A DNA stretch of 9,943 bases from Bacillota bacterium (GTDB taxonomy: Bacteria; Bacillota; Clostridia; Christensenellales; Aristaeellaceae). The notes under the pieces were generated by a model. That model saw only the letters and a program-made list of their open reading frames with translations. It did not search any database and was not told the origin of the DNA. Position 1 is the first letter of the stretch; each line of letters begins with the position of its first letter. The position numbers and the translations under genes are program-made. The stretch covers positions 1 through 9,943 of the forward strand of contig JAEZJP010000111.1 in NCBI GenBank assembly GCA_023415715.1. Direction: 5' to 3'. Below are positions 1-6,210 of this stretch, piece after piece.

Positions 1-228
1 GCCGCGAACGATGCGGTAACCGAACTCCTTCACGATCTCCTTGCCCGTATCGTCCTTGACCTTGTACTTTCTCCGCCGGCCGCTGACGATGAGTGCCACG
101 TTAGGCGGAACCTTGATGTAGTTTCGTACAAATGCTATGAGGAACAGGACTACAATGGCGACGATGATCCAAAGGAAAACTTGCCCGTTTTGCTGGAAGA
201 ACCGTTCAAATGAAGACAACCAAACCAC
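1..228 (-). CDS. Flotillin-like SPFH membrane protein (N-terminal fragment)
   Basis: Only the first 76 codons lie in the window; the gene runs off the left edge. Reading from GTG at 228-226, a short N-terminal stretch is followed by one hydrophobic segment at about residues 16-34. Then comes YIKVPPNVALIVSGRR and, at 70-76, GYRIVRG. A membrane hairpin or anchor, VPPN, a V-SGR run and a G-RIVRG block are typical of the start of flotillins, which form oligomeric scaffolds in membrane microdomains. The start is uncertain because there is no ATG. GTG at 228 has AAAAGGA 5 bases upstream. TTG at 219-217 is an alternative, with a G-rich stretch before it. The gene lies downstream of hflC on the same strand after a 166-base gap, so it could be the third gene of an SPFH cluster. 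The family call is fairly sure; the exact subfamily cannot be judged without the C-terminal coiled coil. Confidence 0.72.
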   Translation of the reverse strand, partial: MVWLSSFERFFQQNGQVFLWIIVAIVVLFLIAFVRNYIKVPPNVALIVSGRRRKYKVKDDTGKEIVKEFGYRIVRG

Positions 229-332
229 CCCTATCCTTTTTAAAAAGATATGATACAGGGAAACCCTTCCCTAAAGAATACTCATCCTATTAAGAGGTAT
301 AAGGGAATATGAGCTGCTGACTTGAGGGGAGC

Positions 333-356
333 ACGAGGAGGCCGAAGCCCCCTCGT
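333..356 (-). terminator. Strong hairpin after hflC, UUCG loop on the minus-strand RNA
   Basis: Bases 334-342 (CGAGGAGGC) pair with 347-355 (GCCCCCTCG). In minus-strand RNA the single mismatch becomes a G-U pair and the loop is C(UUCG)G, an exceptionally stable tetraloop. One more A-T pair closes the base. The hairpin lies about 40 bases after the hflC stop. There is no U-rich tract on either side, so it may be an imperfect terminator, an mRNA-end stabiliser or a processing structure between hflC and the flotillin-like gene. The rest of the 229-394 gap holds only a short inverted repeat, GGGAA-ACCC-TTCCC at 258-271, and no clear promoter that I can defend. Confidence 0.5.
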
Positions 357-394
357 TTGAAATCGTCTCATCCGGATTGTCTGGCCGGTGTGCA

Positions 395-1435
395 TTATTT
401 TTGTGTCGCCCACGTCAGCAAATCGCCCCACAGGGGATGGTTTTTATCAAGCACCAGGGTACTGTTTTGATTGAGAGACTTTTCCAATGCCTGCAAAGAC
501 CGCCAGTAGCTGAAGAATTCCTCGTCTTTTCCGTAGGAGTTGGCGTAAATCTCCAGGGAGGCCGCATCGCCTTCGCCGCGGATCCGTCCCGCTTCACTGG
601 TGGCGTCGGCCTCCAGTTTTCTTGCTTCCAGGTCGGCACTGGCTACGGCATTCTGGTATTTTTCCTGGCCTTCACTGCGCAGCTGCTGGGCAACCTTCGC
701 ACGGTCGGCCTGCATGCGGGCATAGGTGCTGTCAATATTCGCTTGCGGAAGGGTGGTACGGTGCACCTGGATATCCTTCACCTCTATGCCCCGTAAACAC
801 ATTTCATCATTGATTATTTTCAATTTATCAGCCAAAGCGCTGTTCAACGCATCCTTGTTGCTTACAAAGTCCTCCGCCGTCATACGGTTGATGGCCTGCA
901 CAATCTTTGGGGGGATCTCGTTATCCAGTTGATTGCGGGCACTGGTCATGCTTCCAATCTTCAGGTTGAAAAGCGCAGGATCGGCAATATACCATTGCGC
1001 CATGGTGGTGAGGTAATATTGTTTCTTTTCAGAGGTGTTGACCAGCTCGCTCTCGGATATGTACGTGAACAGTTTGGAGGAGTACTTATCCACCTTGTCC
1101 ACGAAGGGAAGTTTCCATTGAAGACCGCTGCCCACAACGATTTTCACGTTTCCAGAGAGTGTGATTTCATTCTTCAATTGGTCGGCGTACTTTTCATGAA
1201 AGTCGTTGCGGCTGTTGATGACAATGTTCTTGATCACGCCAAAGCGGCTGACAACAGCCTGTTCACTTTCACCGACCACATAAAAGCATTCGTTCAAAAG
1301 AACCAGCAGGAGAATAAACAGAAGGCCGAACACAAAGAGACGAATTCCGTTCTTTCGTGCAAAGGCTTTGAACTGCTCGCTCTCATAATTTATGGGTTTT
1401 TGATAGCCCGTCTGTCTGTCTTGCATATCAATCAC
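395..1435 (-). CDS. hflC: HflC, membrane SPFH (prohibitin-like) protein
   Basis: HflC partners HflK in a membrane-anchored complex that surrounds and modulates the FtsH protease in characterised bacteria. This 346-residue protein has a charged N-terminal tail of about 30 residues, one transmembrane segment at about 31-49, and then the SPFH domain starting GESEQAVVSRFG at 55-66. The C-terminal part is alanine/glutamate-rich coiled coil, with GQEKYQNAVASADLEARKLEADA at about 256-278. It also carries the HflC-typical GRIRGEGDAASLEIYANSY block near 283-301 and FFSYWRSLQALEKSL near 307-321. An extra stretch at about 67-101 separates the first SPFH strand from the GLQWKLPF motif (104-111). The GTG start at 1435-1433 overlaps the hflK stop as GTGA. 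The purine-rich GGAAGGG lies only 2-3 bases before it, so ATG at 1426-1424 (residue 4) is a real alternative. TAA stop at 397-395. The family call is very secure. Confidence 0.9.
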   Translation of the reverse strand: MIDMQDRQTGYQKPINYESEQFKAFARKNGIRLFVFGLLFILLLVLLNECFYVVGESEQAVVSRFGVIKNIVINSRNDFHEKYADQLKNEITLSGNVKIVVGSGLQWKLPFVDKVDKYSSKLFTYISESELVNTSEKKQYYLTTMAQWYIADPALFNLKIGSMTSARNQLDNEIPPKIVQAINRMTAEDFVSNKDALNSALADKLKIINDEMCLRGIEVKDIQVHRTTLPQANIDSTYARMQADRAKVAQQLRSEGQEKYQNAVASADLEARKLEADATSEAGRIRGEGDAASLEIYANSYGKDEEFFSYWRSLQALEKSLNQNSTLVLDKNHPLWGDLLTWATQK

Positions 1436-2397
1436 TGCCCTTCCGTAGAGATGGCCGCAACGGGAACATCCCCATCATTCAGGTCCAGCACCTTCAACAC
1501 ATTGCTGTCATTGTCAGCCACGATGATTTTGCCGCTGTTTTTGAGTACGCTCTCCATGGTTTCGATCAACAGCCTTTTTTTTGTGATTTCAGGCGCTGCC
1601 TTGTATTTTTCATATACAGCATCGAATACGGCCACTTCCGCCTCCGCTGCGGCAATTGTTTCGGCTTTATAGGCTTCAGCCTCCTGCAACAGCTGGTATG
1701 CTTTTGCACGGGCGTTGGGCAGAACTTCGTTCTTGTACTTTTCCGCTTCGTCCAGCCGCTTTGTCATTTCGTTCTTGGCATTGTTCACGTCTTCATAGGA
1801 AGCTGAAACCGCCTTGGGCACAGTGATGTTCTGAATGCGGACGCTGTTGATTTTCACACCCATTTCATAGCTGTCCACAACCCGCTGAAATTCCGGCAAC
1901 ACAGCGCGTTCGATCTCTTCCTTGTTCAAAAGCGCGTTGTCCAGCGTAAGGTTCTGAATATTTCTGCGGATCACCGCCTCGAAAGCCAATTGAAGCGTGC
2001 CTTCCTGGTCATCCATGTTATAGTAATACTGCTTTACGTCCTGTATGGTATATTGGTAGATGGCATCCAGTTCCGCGATACTGTTGTCATTGGTGAGCAT
2101 CACACGCTCACCCACATTGTCATCATACTTTGCGGCCTGTGCAGTAGATCCCTGTTCTCTTGTCCTGAAGCCGTATTCCATGGTATGAATGGTTGTGATG
2201 CTTTCGCTGACGATGCTTTGCACAAAAGGAATGCGGAAGTAAAGCCCCGGCCCATGGGTAGCGGTAACACGGCCAAAGGTGATGACCATGGCTTCCTCGC
2301 CCTGCCCTACGCGGTAAAAGCCGCTGAGCAGTATGATCCCCGCCAAAACCAAAACCACAAGAAAAGCCAGCAGCTTGCCGGACAACCTGGATCGCAT
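1432..2397 (-). CDS. hflK: HflK, membrane SPFH (prohibitin-like) protein
   Basis: HflK is the partner of HflC in the large SPFH assembly that regulates FtsH. The 321-residue protein begins with a short basic tail and one transmembrane segment at about 8-26. The band-7 domain follows: YRVGQGEEAMVITFGRV at 28-44 and HGPGLYFRIPFV at 48-59. A long alanine/glutamate/lysine coiled coil covers about 200-270. It is shorter than proteobacterial HflK (about 420 residues), mainly because the glycine-rich N-terminal extension is absent. The ATG at 2397-2395 has AAGGAG at 2410-2405, 7 bases upstream. It is first in a two-gene unit with hflC (GTGA overlap), so translation is probably coupled and the proteins made in equal amounts. 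No ftsH is visible here. A candidate promoter lies at 2452-2480. Confidence 0.9.
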   Translation of the reverse strand: MRSRLSGKLLAFLVVLVLAGIILLSGFYRVGQGEEAMVITFGRVTATHGPGLYFRIPFVQSIVSESITTIHTMEYGFRTREQGSTAQAAKYDDNVGERVMLTNDNSIAELDAIYQYTIQDVKQYYYNMDDQEGTLQLAFEAVIRRNIQNLTLDNALLNKEEIERAVLPEFQRVVDSYEMGVKINSVRIQNITVPKAVSASYEDVNNAKNEMTKRLDEAEKYKNEVLPNARAKAYQLLQEAEAYKAETIAAAEAEVAVFDAVYEKYKAAPEITKKRLLIETMESVLKNSGKIIVADNDSNVLKVLDLNDGDVPVAAISTEGQ

Positions 2398-2439
2398 GGC
2401 AAATCTCCTTCCCTATTCAAAGGGGCATTTTCGCCCACA

Positions 2440-2453
2440 CTTGATGCGTCAAG
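2440..2453. repeat. Short inverted repeat at the predicted hflKC start site
   Basis: CTTGA-TGCG-TCAAG has 5-base arms and a 4-base spacer. It overlaps the downstream edge of the candidate hflKC -10 box and the predicted transcription start near 2445, so it could be an operator. Arms this short also arise by chance. Confidence 0.25.
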
Positions 2454-2480
2454 CATACCATAATCAGGTTATTTTGTATA
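2452..2480 (-). promoter_or_regulatory. Candidate hflKC promoter with extended -10
   Basis: On the minus strand TATACA (2480-2475, 4 of 6 matches to TTGACA) is followed after 17 bases by TATGCT (2457-2452, 4 of 6 matches to TATAAT). A TGG immediately before it (2460-2458) gives an extended -10. The predicted start near 2445 would leave a leader of about 47 bases ending in the strong hflK Shine-Dalgarno. This is a consensus match only. Confidence 0.4.
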
Positions 2481-2584
2481 GAATGGCCTCCCCAATCATA
2501 CACATGCGGCTACGAAATATGCCAGGAGACGTACGAAACTCATCATCATTATTTCGAGAACATAAAAAATCCATAAAACTGTAA

Positions 2585-2599
2585 GTGTCATGTTGACAC
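2585..2599. repeat. Palindrome over the pot-operon -35 box (putative operator)
   Basis: GTGTCA-TGT-TGACAC is a perfect inverted repeat with 6-base arms. The -35 hexamer TTGACA (2593-2598) lies within its right half, so any protein bound here would block RNA polymerase. The obvious candidate is the XRE-cupin regulator encoded immediately downstream, which would make the operon autoregulated. The geometry is seen directly; the binding protein is inferred. Confidence 0.5.
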
Positions 2600-2621
2600 A
2601 GAACCACGTTTGTGGTTTAAT
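2593..2621 (+). promoter_or_regulatory. Near-consensus SigA promoter of the XRE-cupin/potABCD operon
   Basis: TTGACA (2593-2598, perfect) is followed by a 17-base spacer and TTTAAT (2616-2621, 5 of 6), with a TGG just before it (2613-2615) forming an extended -10. Transcription is predicted to start near 2628. It is the best promoter match in the window. The absence of gaps over about 50 bases between the XRE-cupin and potC suggests it serves the whole operon. Such a strong promoter for a transporter implies that it is held down by a repressor or by the leader structure. Confidence 0.7.
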
Positions 2622-2627
2622 AAGCCG

Positions 2628-2700
2628 AGCCTTTTGGTTTACTTTTGCTAAACTCGCTATATCGACTGCAAGTTTAGCAGGATTAAACAAAAGTGAGGCT
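2628..2700 (+). promoter_or_regulatory. Long imperfect stem-loop in the 5' leader of the pot operon
   Basis: The left arm starts at 2628 with AGCC, TTTTGGTTTA (2632-2641) and TGCTAAACT (2646-2654). The right arm is AGTTTAGCA (2671-2679), TAAACAAAA (2684-2692) and GGCT (2697-2700). Paired outward from the loop they give 12 continuous RNA pairs (2643-2654 with 2671-2682), two of them U-G. Then follow one mismatch, 4 pairs, a one-base bulge, 5 pairs, a four-base bulge and 4 terminal pairs. The left edge coincides with the predicted transcription start. U-G pairs work only in RNA of this strand, which favours a leader RNA structure. As DNA it could equally be a pair of half-sites for a regulator. 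A GTTTTC follows the base of the stem, too short to call a terminator. Confidence 0.55.
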
Positions 2701-2724
2701 GTTTTCAGGATACAATCCCATCCA

Positions 2725-2731
2725 AAAGGAG
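2725..2731 (+). promoter_or_regulatory. Shine-Dalgarno that fixes the XRE-cupin start
   Basis: AAAGGAG lies 8 bases before ATG at 2740. The open frame extends upstream to 2590, but that part would begin before the predicted transcription start (about 2628) and includes the leader hairpin, so 2740 is the right start. Confidence 0.8.
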
Positions 2732-2739
2732 ATGAGCCT

Positions 2740-3282
2740 ATGAAGATCGGTGAAAAGCTGCGCCGCCTGCGAATGCTCAGAGATCTGACCCAGGAGGAAC
2801 TGGCCGATCGCTGTGAACTGAGCAAGGGGTTCATTTCCCAGGTGGAAAGAGATCTGGCCTCACCCTCTATTGCAACGCTTACCGACATGCTGGAGTGCCT
2901 GGGAAGCAGCCTCCCCAGCTTTTTCAATGACAAGGAAGCAGAAAAAATCGTCTATACCTCCCAGGACATGTTTGTTAAGGAGGAGGCGGAAACGCTTCAT
3001 GGCAGCATTACCTGGCTGGTGTCAGGCGCCCAGAAAAACAGCATGGAGCCCATACTCGTGGAGATGGCGGAAGACGGAGAAACGCAAATGCTTCCACCCC
3101 ATGACGGCGAGGAGTTCGGTTATGTCCTCACCGGCAGTATTCATATTCTTGTAGGAGACAAAAGGCACAAGGCAAAGGCCGGTGACAGCTTCTGTATTCA
3201 TCCCCACGCCCCCCATCAATTGAAAAACGCAGGCAAATCCAAAGCCAAGGTTTTGTGGATCTCCACACCCCCCATGTTTTGA
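2740..3282 (+). CDS. XRE-family regulator with C-terminal cupin domain (polyamine-operon regulator)
   Basis: A 180-residue cytoplasmic DNA-binding protein. Residues 1-58 are an XRE helix-turn-helix: MKIGEKLRRLRMLRDLTQEE, then ELSKGFISQVERDLASPSIATL, where the recognition helix lies. Residues about 105-176 form a cupin beta-barrel that usually binds a small ligand. Possible metal/ligand residues are H121 and E125 in PHDGEEFGYVLTG, and H159 in HPHAPHQ. This fusion is common in regulators of polyamine and amino-acid genes (PuuR/SinR-like), and an XRE-cupin directly before potABCD is a familiar arrangement in Bacillota. It is the first gene of the operon, 33 bases before potA, so it probably controls its own operon through the palindrome at 2585-2599 or the leader. 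Whether it represses or activates, and its exact ligand, cannot be read from the sequence. Confidence 0.85.
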   Translation: MKIGEKLRRLRMLRDLTQEELADRCELSKGFISQVERDLASPSIATLTDMLECLGSSLPSFFNDKEAEKIVYTSQDMFVKEEAETLHGSITWLVSGAQKNSMEPILVEMAEDGETQMLPPHDGEEFGYVLTGSIHILVGDKRHKAKAGDSFCIHPHAPHQLKNAGKSKAKVLWISTPPMF

Positions 3283-3315
3283 GGGTATTATCATCGATAA
3301 AGGAGACCGCTCCCC

Positions 3316-4386
3316 ATGGTTGAAAAAGCGCACCTGATCGACATTGAATCCATATCGAAAGATTTTGATGGTACCACGGTGCTTGATAACATGAATTTAT
3401 ATATCCGTAAAAAGGAATTCGTAACGCTGCTGGGGCCCAGCGGGTGCGGGAAGACCACAACCCTGCGCATCATCGGCGGATTTGAACATCCCACAACAGG
3501 AAGGGTGCTTTTTGAAGGCAAGGATATCACCCATATGCCACCCTACAAACGCAAGGTTAACACCATTTTTCAAAAGTATGCTCTGTTCCCCCATTTGAAC
3601 GTGCAGGACAATATCGCCTTCGGCCTGAAGATTGCAAAGGTGGACCGAAATGACATCCGCCGCCGGGTGGATGGCATGCTGGATCTGGTGAACCTGAAGG
3701 GGTTCGGCAAGCGCAGTGTAGAATCCCTATCCGGCGGCCAGCAGCAGCGCGTAGCCATCGCAAGAGCATTGGTGAACGAGCCGGAAGTTCTTTTGCTGGA
3801 TGAACCGCTTGGCGCGCTGGACCTGAAGCTGCGCAAGGAAATGCAGCTGGAACTGAAAAACATGCAGCAGCGGCTGGGCATTACCTTTCTGTACGTGACC
3901 CATGACCAGGAAGAAGCGCTTACCATGAGCGATACCGTCGTGGTCATGCGCGACGGCAAGATACTTCAAATAGGCGATCCCAAGCGCATATATGACGAGC
4001 CGGTGAATGCTTTCGTGGCGGACTTCATCGGTGAAAGCAACATACTAAAGGGAACTATGGTCCGTGACGAGCTGGTGTCCTTTGCCGGAACTGATTTTCC
4101 CTGCGTGGACATAGGGTTTGGCGAAAATGCGCCTGTGGATGTTGTGGTGAGGCCTGAGGATGTGATGCTTGTAGGCGAGGATGTGGGCCAGCTCACCGGC
4201 ACGGTCAAGAGCGTTCTTTTTAAGGGCGTCCACTATGAAATGATGATTGATGCCGGAGAGTTCGCTTTCAAAGTGCATTCCACCACCATGCAGCCGCAAA
4301 ACTCAAGAGTGGGCATCTCCATCGTACCTTTCAATATCCACATCATGAAGCCCATGGCGGAGGCCAAGGAGGAAATGGAGCCTTGA
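3316..4386 (+). CDS. potA: PotA, polyamine ABC importer ATPase
   Basis: Cytoplasmic ATP-binding subunit that powers spermidine/putrescine uptake. All ABC motifs are present in the 356-residue protein: Walker A GPSGCGKTT at 40-48, Q-loop Q86, signature LSGGQQQR at 138-145, Walker B LLLDEP at 159-164, the D-loop ALD at 167-169 and switch histidine H196 in THDQEEA. After about residue 240 comes FVADFIGESNIL and a C-terminal TOBE-like domain with VVRPEDVMLV, as in importers of the spermidine/putrescine/iron/sulfate class. The length fits PotA (about 350-380). ATG at 3316 has GGAG 10 bases upstream, and the SPFVDI-type rule of alternative upstream starts does not arise because an in-frame start with a better site is not seen. 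The TGA stop overlaps potB. The POT assignment rests on the neighbouring PotB, PotC and PotD. Confidence 0.93.
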   Translation: MVEKAHLIDIESISKDFDGTTVLDNMNLYIRKKEFVTLLGPSGCGKTTTLRIIGGFEHPTTGRVLFEGKDITHMPPYKRKVNTIFQKYALFPHLNVQDNIAFGLKIAKVDRNDIRRRVDGMLDLVNLKGFGKRSVESLSGGQQQRVAIARALVNEPEVLLLDEPLGALDLKLRKEMQLELKNMQQRLGITFLYVTHDQEEALTMSDTVVVMRDGKILQIGDPKRIYDEPVNAFVADFIGESNILKGTMVRDELVSFAGTDFPCVDIGFGENAPVDVVVRPEDVMLVGEDVGQLTGTVKSVLFKGVHYEMMIDAGEFAFKVHSTTMQPQNSRVGISIVPFNIHIMKPMAEAKEEMEP

Positions 4387-5372
4387 TAAGTGGCATGCAG
4401 CTTCCTTCCTGGGCATGGTGGCTGATGGTGCTTGGTTTATTGGGCTTTGCTGCGCTGGTGTATATGTCCATCCGCCGCAACAGCGGCGTAAAGCGTTCGC
4501 TGTTTGCCTCCCCCTACACGCTGTGGATGATTCTGTTTACGGTGCTGCCTGTGATCCTCATTGGCTACTACGCCTTCACCGACAAAACGGGTGCCTTTAC
4601 CCTTGACAATTTCAGCCATTTTTTGGACAGCAACCATGCCAAAAACCAGATTTATGCTTCTATGGGCGATCAATATACTTCCTACATCCGCCGCGGCACG
4701 GTAAATGTGGACACACTGGTCTATTCCCTTTGGATGGCCTACTTGTGTACCATGATCTGTCTGGTCATGGGTTATCCTGCTGCGCTTTTCATGGCGGACA
4801 GGGAAATGAAAATAGGCGCCACCATCGTGGTGCTGTTCATCATTCCCATGTGGATGAATTTCCTTCTGCGCACCGTGGCATGGATGTCGCTATTGGAAGA
4901 CCAGGGCCTGATCAACGGCATTTTGAGGTCACTGGGCTTTGGAAGCGTGCAGCTCATGTACAACAATGGTGCGGTGCTGCTTGGCATGGTATACAATTTC
5001 CTTCCCTTTATGGTATTCCCCATCTATACATCCCTTACGAAAATGGATGTGCGTCTCCTGGAAGCTGCCCAGGATCTGGGTGCCAGCCACGTAAAGACTT
5101 TTTTGCGTGTAACGCTGCCACTGAGCATTCCCGGTATCATTTCCGGAATCACCATGGTATTCATGCCTTCCGTCACCACATTCTTCATACCGCGTATCCT
5201 GGGCGGCGGAAATACCATGATGTTCGGTGACCTGATTGAGAACAAGTTTTTGACCGAAGGCAACTGGAACGTGGGCAGCGCCCTCAGCCTGATCATGATG
5301 GTGCTGATTCTTTTAAGCCTTGGCATTTTGCGCAAGGCCGACCCGGAAGGCGAAGGGGGGAGCATGATTTGA
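4383..5372 (+). CDS. potB: PotB, polyamine ABC importer permease
   Basis: One of two membrane subunits forming the polyamine channel. The 329-residue protein is longer than usual PotB (about 275-290). It carries an additional hydrophobic helix at residues 11-29, before the normal first helix at about 46-63 (SPYTLWMILFTVLPVILIGYYAF). The rest is typical: a large external loop at about 65-110, helices near 112-137 and 144-165 (GATIVVLFIIPMWMNFLLRT), and the cytoplasmic EAA loop EAAQDLGAS at 227-235, which docks on PotA. The TTG start at 4383 overlaps the potA stop as TTGA and has AAGGAGG at 4366-4372, 10 bases upstream. ATG at 4395 is an alternative, but either start keeps the extra helix. The neighbours make the substrate class secure, though spermidine and putrescine cannot be separated. 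Confidence 0.92.
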   Translation: MISGMQLPSWAWWLMVLGLLGFAALVYMSIRRNSGVKRSLFASPYTLWMILFTVLPVILIGYYAFTDKTGAFTLDNFSHFLDSNHAKNQIYASMGDQYTSYIRRGTVNVDTLVYSLWMAYLCTMICLVMGYPAALFMADREMKIGATIVVLFIIPMWMNFLLRTVAWMSLLEDQGLINGILRSLGFGSVQLMYNNGAVLLGMVYNFLPFMVFPIYTSLTKMDVRLLEAAQDLGASHVKTFLRVTLPLSIPGIISGITMVFMPSVTTFFIPRILGGGNTMMFGDLIENKFLTEGNWNVGSALSLIMMVLILLSLGILRKADPEGEGGSMI

Positions 5373-6148
5373 AGCGGTTTATCAAGCATGCGTACCTCTC
5401 CCTCATCCTGCTGTTTTTGTATATCCCCATTATCGTGCTGATTTTCCAATCCTTCAACGCTGGAAAGAGCCGCGCCAAGTGGGAAGGCTTTTCCTTGCGG
5501 TGGTACGGCGCGCTGTTTAACGACAGGTCCATTATGGACGCGCTGTATGTGACACTCACCGTAGCCATACTGGCAGCCATCGCGGCTACCATCCTGGGTA
5601 CGCTGGCGGCCATCGGCATTCATGCCATGCGCAAGCGGCCGCAATCCGTCATGATGACCATGACCAATCTGCCCATGACCATGCCGGATATCGTGACAGG
5701 CATATCGCTGATGCTTCTGTTCCTCTTTGCTAAGGTGGAGCGTGGCTATGTGACCATGCTTCTGGCCCACATCACCTTCAATACGCCGTATGTGATCCTT
5801 TCAGTGCTGCCCAAGCTCAAACAAATGAACAAGTACAGCTATGAGGCCGCGCTGGACCTGGGAGCCACGCCTGGGTACGCTCTTTTACATGTCATCCTGC
5901 CTGAGATCAGCCCGGGCGTCGTCACCGGGGCTCTTCTGGCCTTCACCCTATCGCTGGACGACTTTGTCATCAGCTATTTCACCACCAGCCCGCTGGTTCA
6001 GAACCTTTCGACACTGATCTATTCCAAGGCCCGCATCGGCATTGAGCCCACGCTTAATGCTTTGAGCGCGCTGATGTTCGTGGCTCTGCTTCTTCTTTTG
6101 CTGGCCGTCAACCGCCGCACATCCAAGGCGGAAAAGAAAACAACATGA
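5369..6148 (+). CDS. potC: PotC, polyamine ABC importer permease
   Basis: Second membrane subunit of the polyamine importer, 259 residues, the normal PotC length. About six helices are visible: 9-27, 62-84, 105-121, 128-148, 180-203 and 230-247. The EAA loop EAALDLGATPGYALLHVILPEI at about 159-180 contacts PotA, and SLDDFVISYFTT near 195-206 is a characteristic PotC block. The TTG start at 5369 overlaps the potB stop as TTGA. A GGGGGGAG tract about 6 bases upstream supplies the ribosome site, and no in-frame ATG lies near. TGA stop at 6146-6148. Confidence 0.93.
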   Translation: MKRFIKHAYLSLILLFLYIPIIVLIFQSFNAGKSRAKWEGFSLRWYGALFNDRSIMDALYVTLTVAILAAIAATILGTLAAIGIHAMRKRPQSVMMTMTNLPMTMPDIVTGISLMLLFLFAKVERGYVTMLLAHITFNTPYVILSVLPKLKQMNKYSYEAALDLGATPGYALLHVILPEISPGVVTGALLAFTLSLDDFVISYFTTSPLVQNLSTLIYSKARIGIEPTLNALSALMFVALLLLLLAVNRRTSKAEKKTT

Positions 6149-6153
6149 TGTTC

Positions 6154-6167
6154 TGCGCAAAAGCGCA
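6154..6167 (+). other. Small GC-rich hairpin between potC and potD
   Basis: TGCGC-AAAA-GCGCA gives a 5-pair stem with an A4 loop, 6 bases after the potC stop and well before the potD Shine-Dalgarno. Such intercistronic structures can protect or release the binding-protein message for higher expression. The role is inferred. Confidence 0.35.
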
Positions 6168-6210
6168 AGGCATAAATCTACCTAGAATACAAACCAGGAG
6201 GTCGTATCCC

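Noticed and set aside
929..1672. Long plus-strand open frame (247 codons) antisense to hflC/hflK
   Set aside because: It lies wholly over two well-supported genes, has no good ribosome site and its protein resembles no family I know. It is an antisense by-product of codon usage.
2628..2700. Intrinsic attenuator/terminator in the pot leader
   Set aside because: The stem is long and A/U-rich and is followed by only GTTTTC, not a U-tract directly at a GC-rich stem base.
2590..2739. 50 additional N-terminal codons on the XRE-cupin gene
   Set aside because: Would start upstream of the predicted transcription start and run through the leader hairpin; the strong Shine-Dalgarno and the normal XRE N-terminus both point to 2740.
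5024..5770. Long minus-strand open frame (248 codons) over potB/potC
   Set aside because: The translation is rich in His, Gly, Gln and Arg, as expected from antisense of membrane protein codons, and there is no promoter or ribosome site to support it.
6145..6210. 22 additional N-terminal codons on potD
   Set aside because: No ribosome site, and they would bury the signal peptide; AGGAGG is placed correctly for 6211.
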